A DNA stretch of 64,000 nt from Sphingomonadales bacterium. GTDB taxonomy: Bacteria > Pseudomonadota > Alphaproteobacteria > Sphingomonadales > Sphingomonadaceae. Location: the NCBI GenBank assembly GCA_016704425.1, contig JADJAC010000002.1, positions 806,001 to 870,000 on the forward strand. The letters run 5' to 3'. Positions 17,006 to 24,214 of this stretch are shown here, piece after piece. The notes beneath the pieces are model-generated. The model worked only from the letters and a program-made list of their open reading frames with translations. It made no database searches and had not been told where the DNA came from. Position 1 is the first letter of the stretch. The number at the start of each line of letters is the position of its first letter. The position numbers and the translations under genes are program-made.

Positions 17006-18088
17006 ATGAACGACCCGCTCTTTGCGCCAGTGCGACTAGGCGCGCTATCCTTGGCCAACCGCATCGTCATGGCCCCCATGACACGCGATCGTGCCGGTCC
17101 GGGTGACGTGCCGACGCCGTTGATGAGCGAATATTATCGCCAGCGTGCAAGTGCCGGGCTCATCGTCACCGAGGGCACCCAACCGTCCCCGGAAGGCAAG
17201 GGCTATTGGCGAACGCCCGGCATATGGTCGCAAGAACAGATTGCCGGGTGGGCATCGGTTGCCGAAGCGGTACATGCCGAAGGCGGAAAAATCGTGATGC
17301 AGTTGATGCATTGTGGTCGAGTCGTCGTTTCGGCAAATCGAGGCTATGATGCGGATGTCATCGCACCGTCGGCCATGCGCTGCACAGATCTGGTGCCAGG
17401 TCCGGATGGTGTTCCAGCCTCATGTGCAGAACCGCGGGCGATGCATGCCGAAGACATTGAACGTGTCGTGGGGGAATTCGGTCAGGCGGCCTTGAATGCA
17501 CGCGCCGCCGGTCTGGACGGCGTAGAACTGCATTGTGCAAGCGGGTATCTGATCAACCAGTTTCTGAACCCCGCGAGCAACCGGCGCACTGACAGCTTTG
17601 GCGGCTCCCCGGAGAATCGCGCGGCCTTTCCTGCAAGGATTCTGGCGCATATGGCTGAATTGATCGGTCCCGGGCGCGTTGGCCTGCGCATTTCGCCTGG
17701 CAACCCCTATAACGGGATGGATACCGCCGATCCTGCCCCTGTTTTCACGGCGCTGCTGCGAGCAGCAGATCAGATCGTCAATCCAGCCTCGAAGGAGCGT
17801 TTGGCCTATGTTCATGTTATCGACATGGGACTTGCGGATCTGGACACGCTCGGGATGGTGCGATCAAACTGGTCAGGCCCGATCATAGCGAACAACAACC
17901 TCAAGGCCGAAAGCGCACGCGCCCTGCTTGAAGGCGACCGCGCCGAAGCGGTTTCCTTCGGGCGCGCCTTCATTGCCAACCCGGACCTGCCAGAACGCTT
18001 GCGAACGCGAGCCGCGCTGCGAAAACCCGACTACACTCTTCTCTACGTTGGCGAAGGACGCGGCTACACAGATTATCAGTCGCTATGA
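17006..18088 (+). CDS. Old-yellow-enzyme-family NADH:flavin oxidoreductase
   Basis: This 360-residue FMN-dependent TIM-barrel ene-reductase starts MNDPLFAPVRLG; the upstream ATG at 16979 adds an unrelated tail. Recognisable parts are RIVMAPMTRDRA, MQLMHCGR, the substrate-binding segment ELHCASGYLINQFLNP, SNRRTDSFGGSPENR, and FGRAFIANPDLP. In most members the substrate-anion pair is His-x-x-Asn or His-x-x-His; here it is His176-Cys-Ala-Ser179, so the Asn is replaced by Ser (AGC codon). Family members reduce activated C=C bonds, and in sphingomonads can act on steroids or xenobiotics. The 3' half is duplicated at 18653-19328. Confidence 0.87.
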   Translation: MNDPLFAPVRLGALSLANRIVMAPMTRDRAGPGDVPTPLMSEYYRQRASAGLIVTEGTQPSPEGKGYWRTPGIWSQEQIAGWASVAEAVHAEGGKIVMQLMHCGRVVVSANRGYDADVIAPSAMRCTDLVPGPDGVPASCAEPRAMHAEDIERVVGEFGQAALNARAAGLDGVELHCASGYLINQFLNPASNRRTDSFGGSPENRAAFPARILAHMAELIGPGRVGLRISPGNPYNGMDTADPAPVFTALLRAADQIVNPASKERLAYVHVIDMGLADLDTLGMVRSNWSGPIIANNNLKAESARALLEGDRAEAVSFGRAFIANPDLPERLRTRAALRKPDYTLLYVGEGRGYTDYQSL

Positions 18089-18159
18089 CTTGGCAAGACT
18101 TCCTCGCTGAACTTTAGCGCAAGCGCGAATTCAGCGCGGCGCACTTTGTCAATTGCCCC
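17477..18159 (+). repeat. Direct repeat A, copy 1 (3' half of OYE gene and flank)
   Basis: This roughly 683-bp segment recurs with about 95 % identity by eye at 18653-19328. It begins inside the oxidoreductase gene at a TTCGGTCAGG sequence and ends in ...CAATTGCCCC downstream of the stop. The copies differ by substitutions plus single-base indels in the second copy. Confidence 0.9.
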
Positions 18160-18354
18160 AGCGGCAGCAGCGCAGTGATCAAAGTTTGCGGGAAATTAGT
18201 TGTCAGGTCCCGCGCGCCCGTGTTGCGTTCTTGTTGCAGGGGCGTGCCGGGGCTTTCGGGAAACCACCGGAAAGAGGCGGGAATGGACTGAACAAGTTGG
18301 GCATTTCGCTCAACGAGTTCGCCTTCCTAACTCATTGAAATACCTGTGTTTGCC

Positions 18355-18428
18355 TGGATGCCCCGTGAGGATTCGAACCTCAATAAACGGAGTCAGAGTC
18401 CGGTGTCTTACCGTTAGACGACGGGGCA
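18355..18428 (-). tRNA. tRNA-Gln (CUG), copy 1
   Basis: Read on the minus strand, this folds as a 74-nt tRNA with encoded CCA. The acceptor stem pairs TGCCCCG with CGGGGCA, the D stem GTCT with AGAC, and the T arm contains GGTTCGAATCC. The seven-base anticodon loop CTCTGAC gives anticodon CTG, reading glutamine CAG. The top pair of the anticodon stem (C/T) is a mismatch. The sequence is identical in the second copy at 21409-21482. Confidence 0.93.
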
Positions 18429-18564
18429 GCGGGCAGGCGGCGCTGATAGGTTGGCTTGCCGCGCAAGTCAACGCCTGCCCGATTTGCGGAATGCGCGACT
18501 TTGGATTAGAAACATCGTCAAGTACCGGCGGCGTGCCGTGCGGAGAACAGAAAAGTTGTCGGGC

Positions 18565-18655
18565 ATGACCCATTTTACCGCCCAGGGCCGTCGCGGCATC
18601 GCCGCGATCCGAATGCCCCGCCACAAAGCCCGAAGGGGGCTATCGCGCGCGCTTC
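18565..18655 (+). pseudogene. Truncated 5' fragment of ppx
   Basis: ATG at 18565 begins the same MTHFTAQG start as the intact ppx at 21621. After about 90 nt the sequence switches, at a TTC junction, into the middle of the duplicated oxidoreductase gene. Shorter G and A runs also shift the frame relative to the intact copy. It is a by-product of the tandem duplication and cannot encode a phosphatase. Confidence 0.8.
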
Positions 18656-19328
18656 GGTCAGGCGGCCTTGAATGCACGCCCGCCGGTCTGGACGGCGTAG
18701 AACCGCATTGTGCAAGCCGGGTATCTGATCAACCAGTTTCTGAACCCCGCGAGCAACCGGCGCACTGACAGCTTTGGCGGCCTCCCGGAGAATCGCGCGG
18801 CCTTTCCTGCAAGGATTCTGGCGCATATGGCTGAATTGATCGGTCCCAGGCGCGTTGGCCTGCGCATTTCGCCCGGCAACCCCTATAACGGGATGGATAC
18901 CGCCGATCCTGCCCTATTTTCCCGGCGCTGCTGCGCAGCAGAATCAGATCGGCGATCCAGCCTCGAAGGAGCGTTTGGCCTATGTTCATGTTATCGACAT
19001 GGGACTTGCGGATCTGGACACGCTCGGGATGGTGCGATCAAACTGGTCCGGCCCGATCATAGCGAACAACAACCTCAAGGCCGAAAGCGCACGCGCCATG
19101 GTTAGCGGCCGTGCCGAAGCAGTTTCCTTCGGGCGCGCCTTCATTGCCAACCCGGACCTGCCAGAACGCTCGCGAACGCGAGCCGCGCTGCGAAACCCCG
19201 ACCACTCTTCTCTACGTTGGAGGAGGACGCGGCTACACAGATTATCAGTCGCTATGACTTGGCAAGACCTCCTCGCTGAACTTTAGCGCAAGCGCGAATT
19301 CAGCGCGGCGCACTTTGTCAATTGCCCC
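18653..19328 (+). pseudogene. Decayed 3' copy of the OYE oxidoreductase gene (repeat A copy 2)
   Basis: This segment encodes, in shifting frames, the same ELHCASGYLINQF, SNRRTDSFGG and YVHVIDMGLADLDTLGM regions as the intact gene at 17006. It lacks the N-terminal half. One-base changes in length (for example CGCCCGCC for CGCGCCGCC, and GCAAGCCGGG for GCAAGCGGG) break the frame several times, and the stretch around 18915-18955 is scrambled. It extends past the stop codon into the same downstream flank. It is non-functional, and the accumulated changes suggest the duplication is not recent. Confidence 0.88.
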
Positions 19329-19435
19329 CGCCGCAGCTCTAATCGCAACTGGATGAAGGTTGGGGGTCACGTCAGAACCACTCGCGAATGTCTGCGGTGA
19401 CATTTCGACTTGGCGCTTACAATGTTCAGAGAGGA

Positions 19436-19453
19436 CAATAGATGTTATGTTAA
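19436..19453 (+). repeat. 18-bp direct repeat, left copy, flanking the nucleotidyltransferase gene
   Basis: CAATAGATGTTATGTTAA here matches CAATAGATGCTATGTTAA at 20523-20540 at 17 of 18 positions, in the same orientation. The two copies bracket the 335-residue nucleotidyltransferase gene, defining a unit of about 1.09 kb. Confidence 0.75.
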
Positions 19454-19461
19454 ATCAATTC

Positions 19462-20469
19462 TCAGGTTTGCCAGTCCGCCTGAGGCGCACCGGATGTCCT
19501 GGATCGCCAATCGTCGTAGCATGATCTCAAGGCGTCCGGCAGCAAGGCCTCGAACGCCGCATCAAGGGGATAATGCGGCATGGCATGCTCAACCGCACTC
19601 AGCAGCGCCAGCCCTTGTTTTCTGTCCTTGGGGCGCTTGAGCGGGTTGCGCTTGGCCTGACCGGCCATCCAGAGCTTGTGCAGCGCAAACCACCGCGGGT
19701 CTGGCGCGACGATACGGGCAGGAGTGCCGTCTCGACACCCGATCACCTGATCGACGGGGCGACCGAGCAAGAGCCATTCCTGCTCGGGGAGCGGGACAGG
19801 CTTGGGCCGGTCCGAAGCTCCCATCGTTGCAGCGCGCGAAGGGGCCACGAGCAGTTCGACCTCATAGGCCTTCGCATTGCGCGCCTGAAAATCCCGCTCA
19901 CTGTTGATTGTGAAGGTGGGATCGACTGCTTTCAACATGTCCCAGACGCGGCGATCAGCGTCCTCGGGAGTTTCGCTGACCCAGGCGAGATCAAAATCCT
20001 CGGTTTCGTCAGGGAGGTCGATAATGCCATTGGCTTCAACCATATAGGCCACGATCGCATTGGTTCCGACCACAAGAAGGTGCGAGCCCAGAAGCTGCCA
20101 CCGGTCGCATTCGCGCAGAATCGGTCCGGCATCACTCGATAGCAAAGGTAAGCGCAATGCCCGGTAAAGTGCGGCGCTCTCGGCAAGCAAGGACCGAAGT
20201 GCCTTGATCTGTGCTTTCAGCGCATCCTTTTGCATGTGGTAATCTGAAAACCGCGCCTCCAGCGCTTCATCCATCGGGCCAAGGCTTTTGCCGTTGCCGC
20301 TGCGATCTCGGATTTCATAGAGATATGCTCGACCAGTCACGGTCTTCCGGCGCAAATCATAGGGCAGCTCTGCAAGCGCACGTTCAGAGGCCATCCACCC
20401 CTCATAGCGCTGGCGCAGATTGACAAGCAGCCGCGACTGCTCGTCACTAAAGGGGCGAACTTGGGTCAT
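19462..20469 (-). CDS. Nucleotidyltransferase-fold protein (GSU2403-like)
   Basis: This 335-residue protein is read from ATG 20469 (MTQVRPFSDEQ); an upstream ATG at 20505 would add 12 residues overlapping a palindrome and is less likely. The N-terminal third is helical and charged. The core has LLVVGTNAIVAYM followed by ETEDFDLAW, a G-(x)-A...D-x-D pattern of minimal nucleotidyltransferases. It then has a conserved-looking VAPDPRWFALHKLWMA segment resembling substrate loops of the AbiEii/GSU2403 group. Such proteins occur in accessory DNA and some act as toxins or defence effectors; no partner antitoxin gene is visible. It is flanked by 18-bp direct repeats inside a rearranged region. The function is not established. 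Confidence 0.7.
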   Translation of the reverse strand: MTQVRPFSDEQSRLLVNLRQRYEGWMASERALAELPYDLRRKTVTGRAYLYEIRDRSGNGKSLGPMDEALEARFSDYHMQKDALKAQIKALRSLLAESAALYRALRLPLLSSDAGPILRECDRWQLLGSHLLVVGTNAIVAYMVEANGIIDLPDETEDFDLAWVSETPEDADRRVWDMLKAVDPTFTINSERDFQARNAKAYEVELLVAPSRAATMGASDRPKPVPLPEQEWLLLGRPVDQVIGCRDGTPARIVAPDPRWFALHKLWMAGQAKRNPLKRPKDRKQGLALLSAVEHAMPHYPLDAAFEALLPDALRSCYDDWRSRTSGAPQADWQT

Positions 20470-20479
20470 AACATCCCTA

Positions 20480-20518
20480 TTATCCCACAATGTCTGAAAA
20501 TGCAATTATGTGGGATAA
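20480..20518. promoter_or_regulatory. Inverted repeat upstream of the nucleotidyltransferase gene
   Basis: Perfect 10-bp arms TTATCCCACA (20480-20489) and TGTGGGATAA (20509-20518) are separated by 19 nt. They lie 11-49 nt upstream of the nucleotidyltransferase start on the minus strand. The position over the promoter suggests an operator, perhaps for autoregulation. Confidence 0.5.
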
Positions 20519-20522
20519 GTGG

Positions 20523-20540
20523 CAATAGATGCTATGTTAA
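20523..20540 (+). repeat. 18-bp direct repeat, right copy
   Basis: CAATAGATGCTATGTTAA, differing at one base from the copy at 19436-19453. It lies immediately upstream of the promoter palindrome of the nucleotidyltransferase gene, closing the cassette. Confidence 0.75.
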
Positions 20541-21406
20541 TTATAGGCTTCGGACCATCACAGGGCAAAGCGACAGAGAAAAACGAACATAGAGCAAAAC
20601 GACGAGCCGGATTAATTCGGGCGGCGCGTGAAAATAGCGGAACGGGCCAGCGGGTTTGTGAGGTCGAGGCATACCCCTGCCCTACCTCTCATGTGGCCCC
20701 ACTGCCAACCGGTGTAGTCGCTTTGACGGTGCCCTCGCTCCGCTTACGGTCCTGCGTCAATGATCGACTCCATAACGACAAAGGTTGAAGTGCTGGCAAC
20801 ATGAGGCAAACTTGAAATCTTCTCTCCCAGCACCCGCCGGTAACTGTGAATGTCTGCTGTCCGAACCTTGAGCAGATAATCGAAGCTGCTCGCAATTGAC
20901 CGGCCCCCACAGAGTGGTCCGCTTTGCACTAACAAACAACGCGGGCAGATCGGCGATCTCGATGCCTAGCACCATCCCCCGCTCGACCGCACGGGTGATC
21001 ATCGCCCGGAACAATACGCCAACCAAGCCGGCGTGAAGCGACCCTTCGCCCACGTCATACTCAACCCGAGCAGCGACACCGGCCTTCCCTACATATTTGA
21101 CCCGGTCCAAGCGTGCCCCCGCGGACAGGTCGCCGGGATGCAAGGCCTTAACGGACGCGCGCTCTGCCTAACCTTCGTTGACATCGCCGGGGTCGCAAAC
21201 TCACCCGCCGGCCAGATTCTTCACAAAAATATGCGCCAATCCGCCGAGCTCAGACCTCAATTTGCTGCCACCCATGTTGCATCCTTGTTGCATGGACGCG
21301 CCGGCGCCCTTTGCGAGCCCACGGAAATGCGTGGAAATAGACGGGAATCGGATGTTGAGCATTTCAATAGGCCATTTAACGTAACCCATTGAAACTAATA
21401 CAAATC
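20541..21406. other. Gene-poor remnant stretch between repeats
   Basis: Apart from the Lrp-like fragment (20744-20890), I see no convincing gene here. Open frames are short, lack ribosome sites and do not resemble known families. The last 140 bp before the second tRNA-Gln resemble the sequence next to the first tRNA copy and contain paired GTTGCA motifs. Confidence 0.5.
20744..20890 (-). pseudogene. Lrp/AsnC-family regulator, C-terminal fragment
   Basis: About 48 residues read FDYLLKVRTADIHSYRR, LGEKISSLPHV and STFVVMESIID. This is the ligand-binding (RAM) domain of an Lrp/AsnC regulator ending at its normal C-terminus. No helix-turn-helix domain is found upstream in any frame. The fragment lies in the rearranged accessory region and is a remnant of a deleted gene. 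Confidence 0.65.
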
Positions 21407-21713
21407 CCTGGATGCCCCGTGAGGATTCGAACCTCAATAAACGGAGTCAGAGTCCGGTGTCTTACCGTTAGACGACGGGGCAGCGGGCAGGCGGCGCTGA
21501 TAGGTTGGCTTGCCGCGCAAGTCAACGCCTGCCCGATTTGCGGAATGCGCGACTTTGGATTAGAAACATCGTCAAGTACCGGCGGCGCGTGCCGTGCGGA
21601 GAACAGAAAAGTTGTCGGGCATGACCCATTTTACTGCCCAGGGGCCGTCGCGGCATCGCCGCGATCCGAATGCCCCGCCACAAAAGCCCGAAGGGGGCTA
21701 TCGCGCGCGCTTC
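21407..21713 (+). repeat. Direct repeat B, copy 2 (tRNA-Gln plus 5' end of intact ppx)
   Basis: This 307-bp block matches 18353-18655 nearly base for base. It contains the second tRNA-Gln and the intact start of ppx. Identity begins at CCTGG next to the tRNA CCA end and ends at the TTC where the other copy jumps into the oxidoreductase sequence. Confidence 0.9.
21409..21482 (-). tRNA. tRNA-Gln (CUG), copy 2
   Basis: The 74-nt sequence is identical to the copy at 18355-18428, with encoded CCA, anticodon CTG in loop CTCTGAC, and a T arm with GGTTCGAATCC. This copy sits next to the intact ppx, so it probably marks the original locus. Confidence 0.93.
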
Positions 21714-22676
21714 CCTGCGCGCCGTTCCTATGCTGCACTCGATCTTGGCACGAACAATTGCCGGATGCTGATTGCGCGGCCTGATGGCGACCAGTTCTTC
21801 ATCGTCGATGCCTTTTCGCGCATTGTCCGGCTTGGCGAAGGCCTGGGCGCGAGTGGACGGCTGAGCGATGCGGCCATGGATCGCACGGTGGCAGCGCTTG
21901 CCGTATGTGCTGAAAAGCTGATGCGGCGGAATGTCCACTTATCACGTTCAGTGGCAACGGAGGCGTGCAGACGGGCCGCAAATGGTGCGGAATTCGTCGA
22001 CCGCGTTTATCGGGAAACGGGAATCAAGCTCGACGTGATTGCTGCCGAGGAAGAGGCCCGGCTGGCAGTGGTGGGATGTCATCGTCTGCTCGAAGACGGC
22101 GATGGGCCGGCGTTGGTCTTTGACATCGGCGGCGGCTCAACCGAACTCGTGATTGTCGACACCAGCGGCGAAGAGCCCCGTACGCTCGATTGGCTGAGCG
22201 TGCCCTGGGGTGTTGTATCTCTGGCAGAATCCGAGGGCGCAGACCCGGATTGCCTGGACCTGCGTCTGTCTGCATACGAACGGATGCGGACGCGTGTCCT
22301 TGACAGTTTTGCCGAATTTGCAGCCCGCCAGACGTTCGACGGCAGCAATCTTCGCCTGCTCGGCACGAGCGGAACCGTGACAACGCTGGCCAGCGTCCAT
22401 CTTGGCCTTCCAAGCTATGACCGCAAAATGATCGACGGGCTTATCGTCCCGAGCGAATCCATGCGCGGGATCAGTGCCAAGCTCTCGCGCTCCTCACTGT
22501 CAGAGCGTGCCAAACTGGCTTGTATCGGGCAGGAGCGCGCAGATCTTGTGGTTGCCGGCTGCGCGATTCTGGAAGCTATATTGGATATCTGGCCAGCCCC
22601 CCGGGTCGGCGTCGCCGATCGGGGCATTCGGGAAGGCATTTTGCGCCAGTTGATGCAGCTTGGCGCCCGCACATGA
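21621..22676 (+). CDS. ppx: Ppx/GppA-family phosphatase (exopolyphosphatase-like)
   Basis: This 351-residue protein starts at ATG 21621 (MTHFTAQG); an upstream in-frame start at 21594 is outside the conserved part. The ASKHA fold is seen as AALDLGTNNCRMLIA, FSRIVRLGEGL, the VATEACRRAANG loop, VFDIGGGSTELVIVD and LLGTSGTVTTLASV. Members hydrolyse polyphosphate or pppGpp. The length, without a C-terminal HD domain, suggests the short form. The first 30 residues are low-complexity and repeated upstream at 18565. It overlaps rlmE by 4 nt, forming an operon. Confidence 0.88.
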   Translation: MTHFTAQGPSRHRRDPNAPPQKPEGGYRARFPARRSYAALDLGTNNCRMLIARPDGDQFFIVDAFSRIVRLGEGLGASGRLSDAAMDRTVAALAVCAEKLMRRNVHLSRSVATEACRRAANGAEFVDRVYRETGIKLDVIAAEEEARLAVVGCHRLLEDGDGPALVFDIGGGSTELVIVDTSGEEPRTLDWLSVPWGVVSLAESEGADPDCLDLRLSAYERMRTRVLDSFAEFAARQTFDGSNLRLLGTSGTVTTLASVHLGLPSYDRKMIDGLIVPSESMRGISAKLSRSSLSERAKLACIGQERADLVVAGCAILEAILDIWPAPRVGVADRGIREGILRQLMQLGART

Positions 22677-23341
22677 GCCGTGGCGGATCAGGCGGGCATA
22701 CACGGGTCAAAACGGCGCGGGGACGCACAGCATCGTCCACACGCTGGCTCGCGCGGCAACTGAACGATCCCTATGTCAAACGCGCCCATGCGGAGGGCTT
22801 CCGGAGCCGTGCCGCCTACAAGCTGATCGAACTGGATGAGAAATACGGCTTCCTCAAAGGTGCCAAGCGCGTCATCGATCTGGGGATCGCGCCTGGAGGC
22901 TGGTCTCAGGTGGTGCGGCGCAAATGTCCTGCAGCTGCGATTGTCGGCATTGACCTTCTGCCAGTAGACCCGATTGACGGCGTCACAATTGCCCAGATGG
23001 ATTTCATGGACGATGCCGCTCCAGAGTGGCTGCAAGAGACGCTGGGCGGACCGGCAGACCTCGTTTTGTCAGACATGGCCGCCAATACCGTCGGGCATCA
23101 GCAGACAGATCATCTTAGGACAATGGCCCTGGTGGAAGCTGGAGCCTATTTTGCGGTGCAAGTATTAAAGCCCGGCGGAGCCTTCATCGCGAAATCGCTG
23201 GCGGGCGGGTCGGACAATGATCTGGTCGCGCTGCTCAAACGGAATTTCACGACCGTCAGGCATGCCAAACCGCCCGCGAGCCGCAAGGGGTCGTCCGAAT
23301 GGTATGTGGTCGCCCAAGGGTTCAAGGGCCAGGCTGCATAG
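22673..23341 (+). CDS. rlmE: 23S rRNA (uridine-2'-O)-methyltransferase RlmE
   Basis: This 222-residue FtsJ/RlmE methyltransferase starts at ATG 22673, overlapping the ppx stop (ATGA). It has SRAAYKLIELDEKY carrying the first lysine of the K-D-K-E tetrad, the SAM loop VIDLGIAPGGWSQV, LSDMAANTVGHQQTDH with the catalytic aspartate, LKPGGAFIAKSLAGG with the second lysine, and SRKGSSEWYVVAQGF with the glutamate. It methylates U2552 of 23S rRNA in the large subunit. A basic N-terminal extension of about 25 residues is usual in alphaproteobacteria. Confidence 0.95.
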   Translation: MSRGGSGGHTRVKTARGRTASSTRWLARQLNDPYVKRAHAEGFRSRAAYKLIELDEKYGFLKGAKRVIDLGIAPGGWSQVVRRKCPAAAIVGIDLLPVDPIDGVTIAQMDFMDDAAPEWLQETLGGPADLVLSDMAANTVGHQQTDHLRTMALVEAGAYFAVQVLKPGGAFIAKSLAGGSDNDLVALLKRNFTTVRHAKPPASRKGSSEWYVVAQGFKGQAA

Positions 23342-23356
23342 CCAAAGCCTTCGGGT

Positions 23357-24019
23357 CTAGGCCGCTTCCTTCTCGAGGACCCGTTCGAGGACGCGACCGA
23401 AGGTTTCAGCATCCTGCGCGCCCGGGATCATGTATTTGCCATTGATGATGAAGGCGGGAACGCCAGTGATATTCTGCTCGGTCCAATAATTCTCTTCAGC
23501 GCGGACCTTGCCTGCATAACGCTGGTCGGCCAGCACCTCGGCTGCTTCTGCCGGATCAAGACCGGCGCTCTCGACAGCGATCATCAGAACATCCTCGTCA
23601 TTGATGTTCGTCTGGTCCGTGAAATAGGCCTTGAAAAGCGCCAGCTTGAGTTCGGTTTGATGACCGACTTCGCCGGCCCAGTGGAGCAGTTGATGCGCCT
23701 TGAAGCTGTTGTAGATCCGGCTGCCTTCCGAATAACGGAAGTCCAGACCAACCGCTGCGCCAGCATCCACGATCCTTTGTCGGCTCTTCTGGCTTTGCTC
23801 GGCCGGTGCGCCATAACGTTCGCGCACATAATCGCTCAGGAGTTGGCCGCCTGCGGGCAAATATGAGGCCAGCTCAAATGGATGCCAGCTAACCGTCGCC
23901 TCGACCCGATCCCCCAGGGCGGAGAGCGCCTGCTCGAGGCCTTTGTAGCCTATGGCACACCATGGGCACACAACGTCGGAAACAATATCGATCGTAAGCT
24001 TTTGCGGAACGCCGGGCAT
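23357..24019 (-). CDS. DsbA-family FrnE-like oxidoreductase
   Basis: This 220-residue protein from ATG 24019 (MPGVPQKLTIDIVSD) has AGAGG 7 nt upstream; a longer frame to 24061 adds residues without family likeness. It is a thioredoxin fold with a helical insert. The CPWC redox motif is at Cys18-Cys21 and the cis-proline segment GVPAFIINGKYMIPGAQ lies near residue 180. No signal peptide is seen, so it is cytoplasmic, as for FrnE/YwbO-type isomerases. It is convergent with rlmE across a 15-bp gap. Confidence 0.85.
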   Translation of the reverse strand: MPGVPQKLTIDIVSDVVCPWCAIGYKGLEQALSALGDRVEATVSWHPFELASYLPAGGQLLSDYVRERYGAPAEQSQKSRQRIVDAGAAVGLDFRYSEGSRIYNSFKAHQLLHWAGEVGHQTELKLALFKAYFTDQTNINDEDVLMIAVESAGLDPAEAAEVLADQRYAGKVRAEENYWTEQNITGVPAFIINGKYMIPGAQDAETFGRVLERVLEKEAA

Positions 24020-24214
24020 CGCACAACCTCTGAAGGACAGAACGGGGAGCAGCCTAGCCACTCCGAAAGCGGCGTCAACCGACTGTCATTAATGCAAATG
24101 GTTCGCAAGTGCAACAAAACTGGTAACTTTTGATATTTATGCGGTTGTTTGCCCGGTCGAATTGGCTTAGGGCGACCGCAATTCCCCTACGGCCAATGGA
24201 AGGACATCAGATCA

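Larger units (their letters stand above)
18353..18655 (+). repeat. Direct repeat B, copy 1 (tRNA-Gln plus 5' end of ppx)
   Basis: This 303-bp block is nearly identical to 21407-21713. It starts with CCTGGATGCCCC, exactly at the 3' CCA end of the tRNA, and stops at a TTC shared with the start of repeat A copy 2. It contains a full tRNA-Gln and about 30 codons of ppx. Differences from the other copy are mainly in short homopolymers and one dinucleotide. Confidence 0.9.

Noticed and set aside
20757..21143. 128-residue minus-strand frame upstream of the Lrp fragment
   Set aside because: No family likeness or ribosome site; it overlaps the Lrp fragment in another frame and lies in decayed DNA.
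18355..21482. CRISPR-like array from the repeated blocks
   Set aside because: There are only two copies of a 300-bp block containing a tRNA and gene parts; no short regularly spaced repeats.
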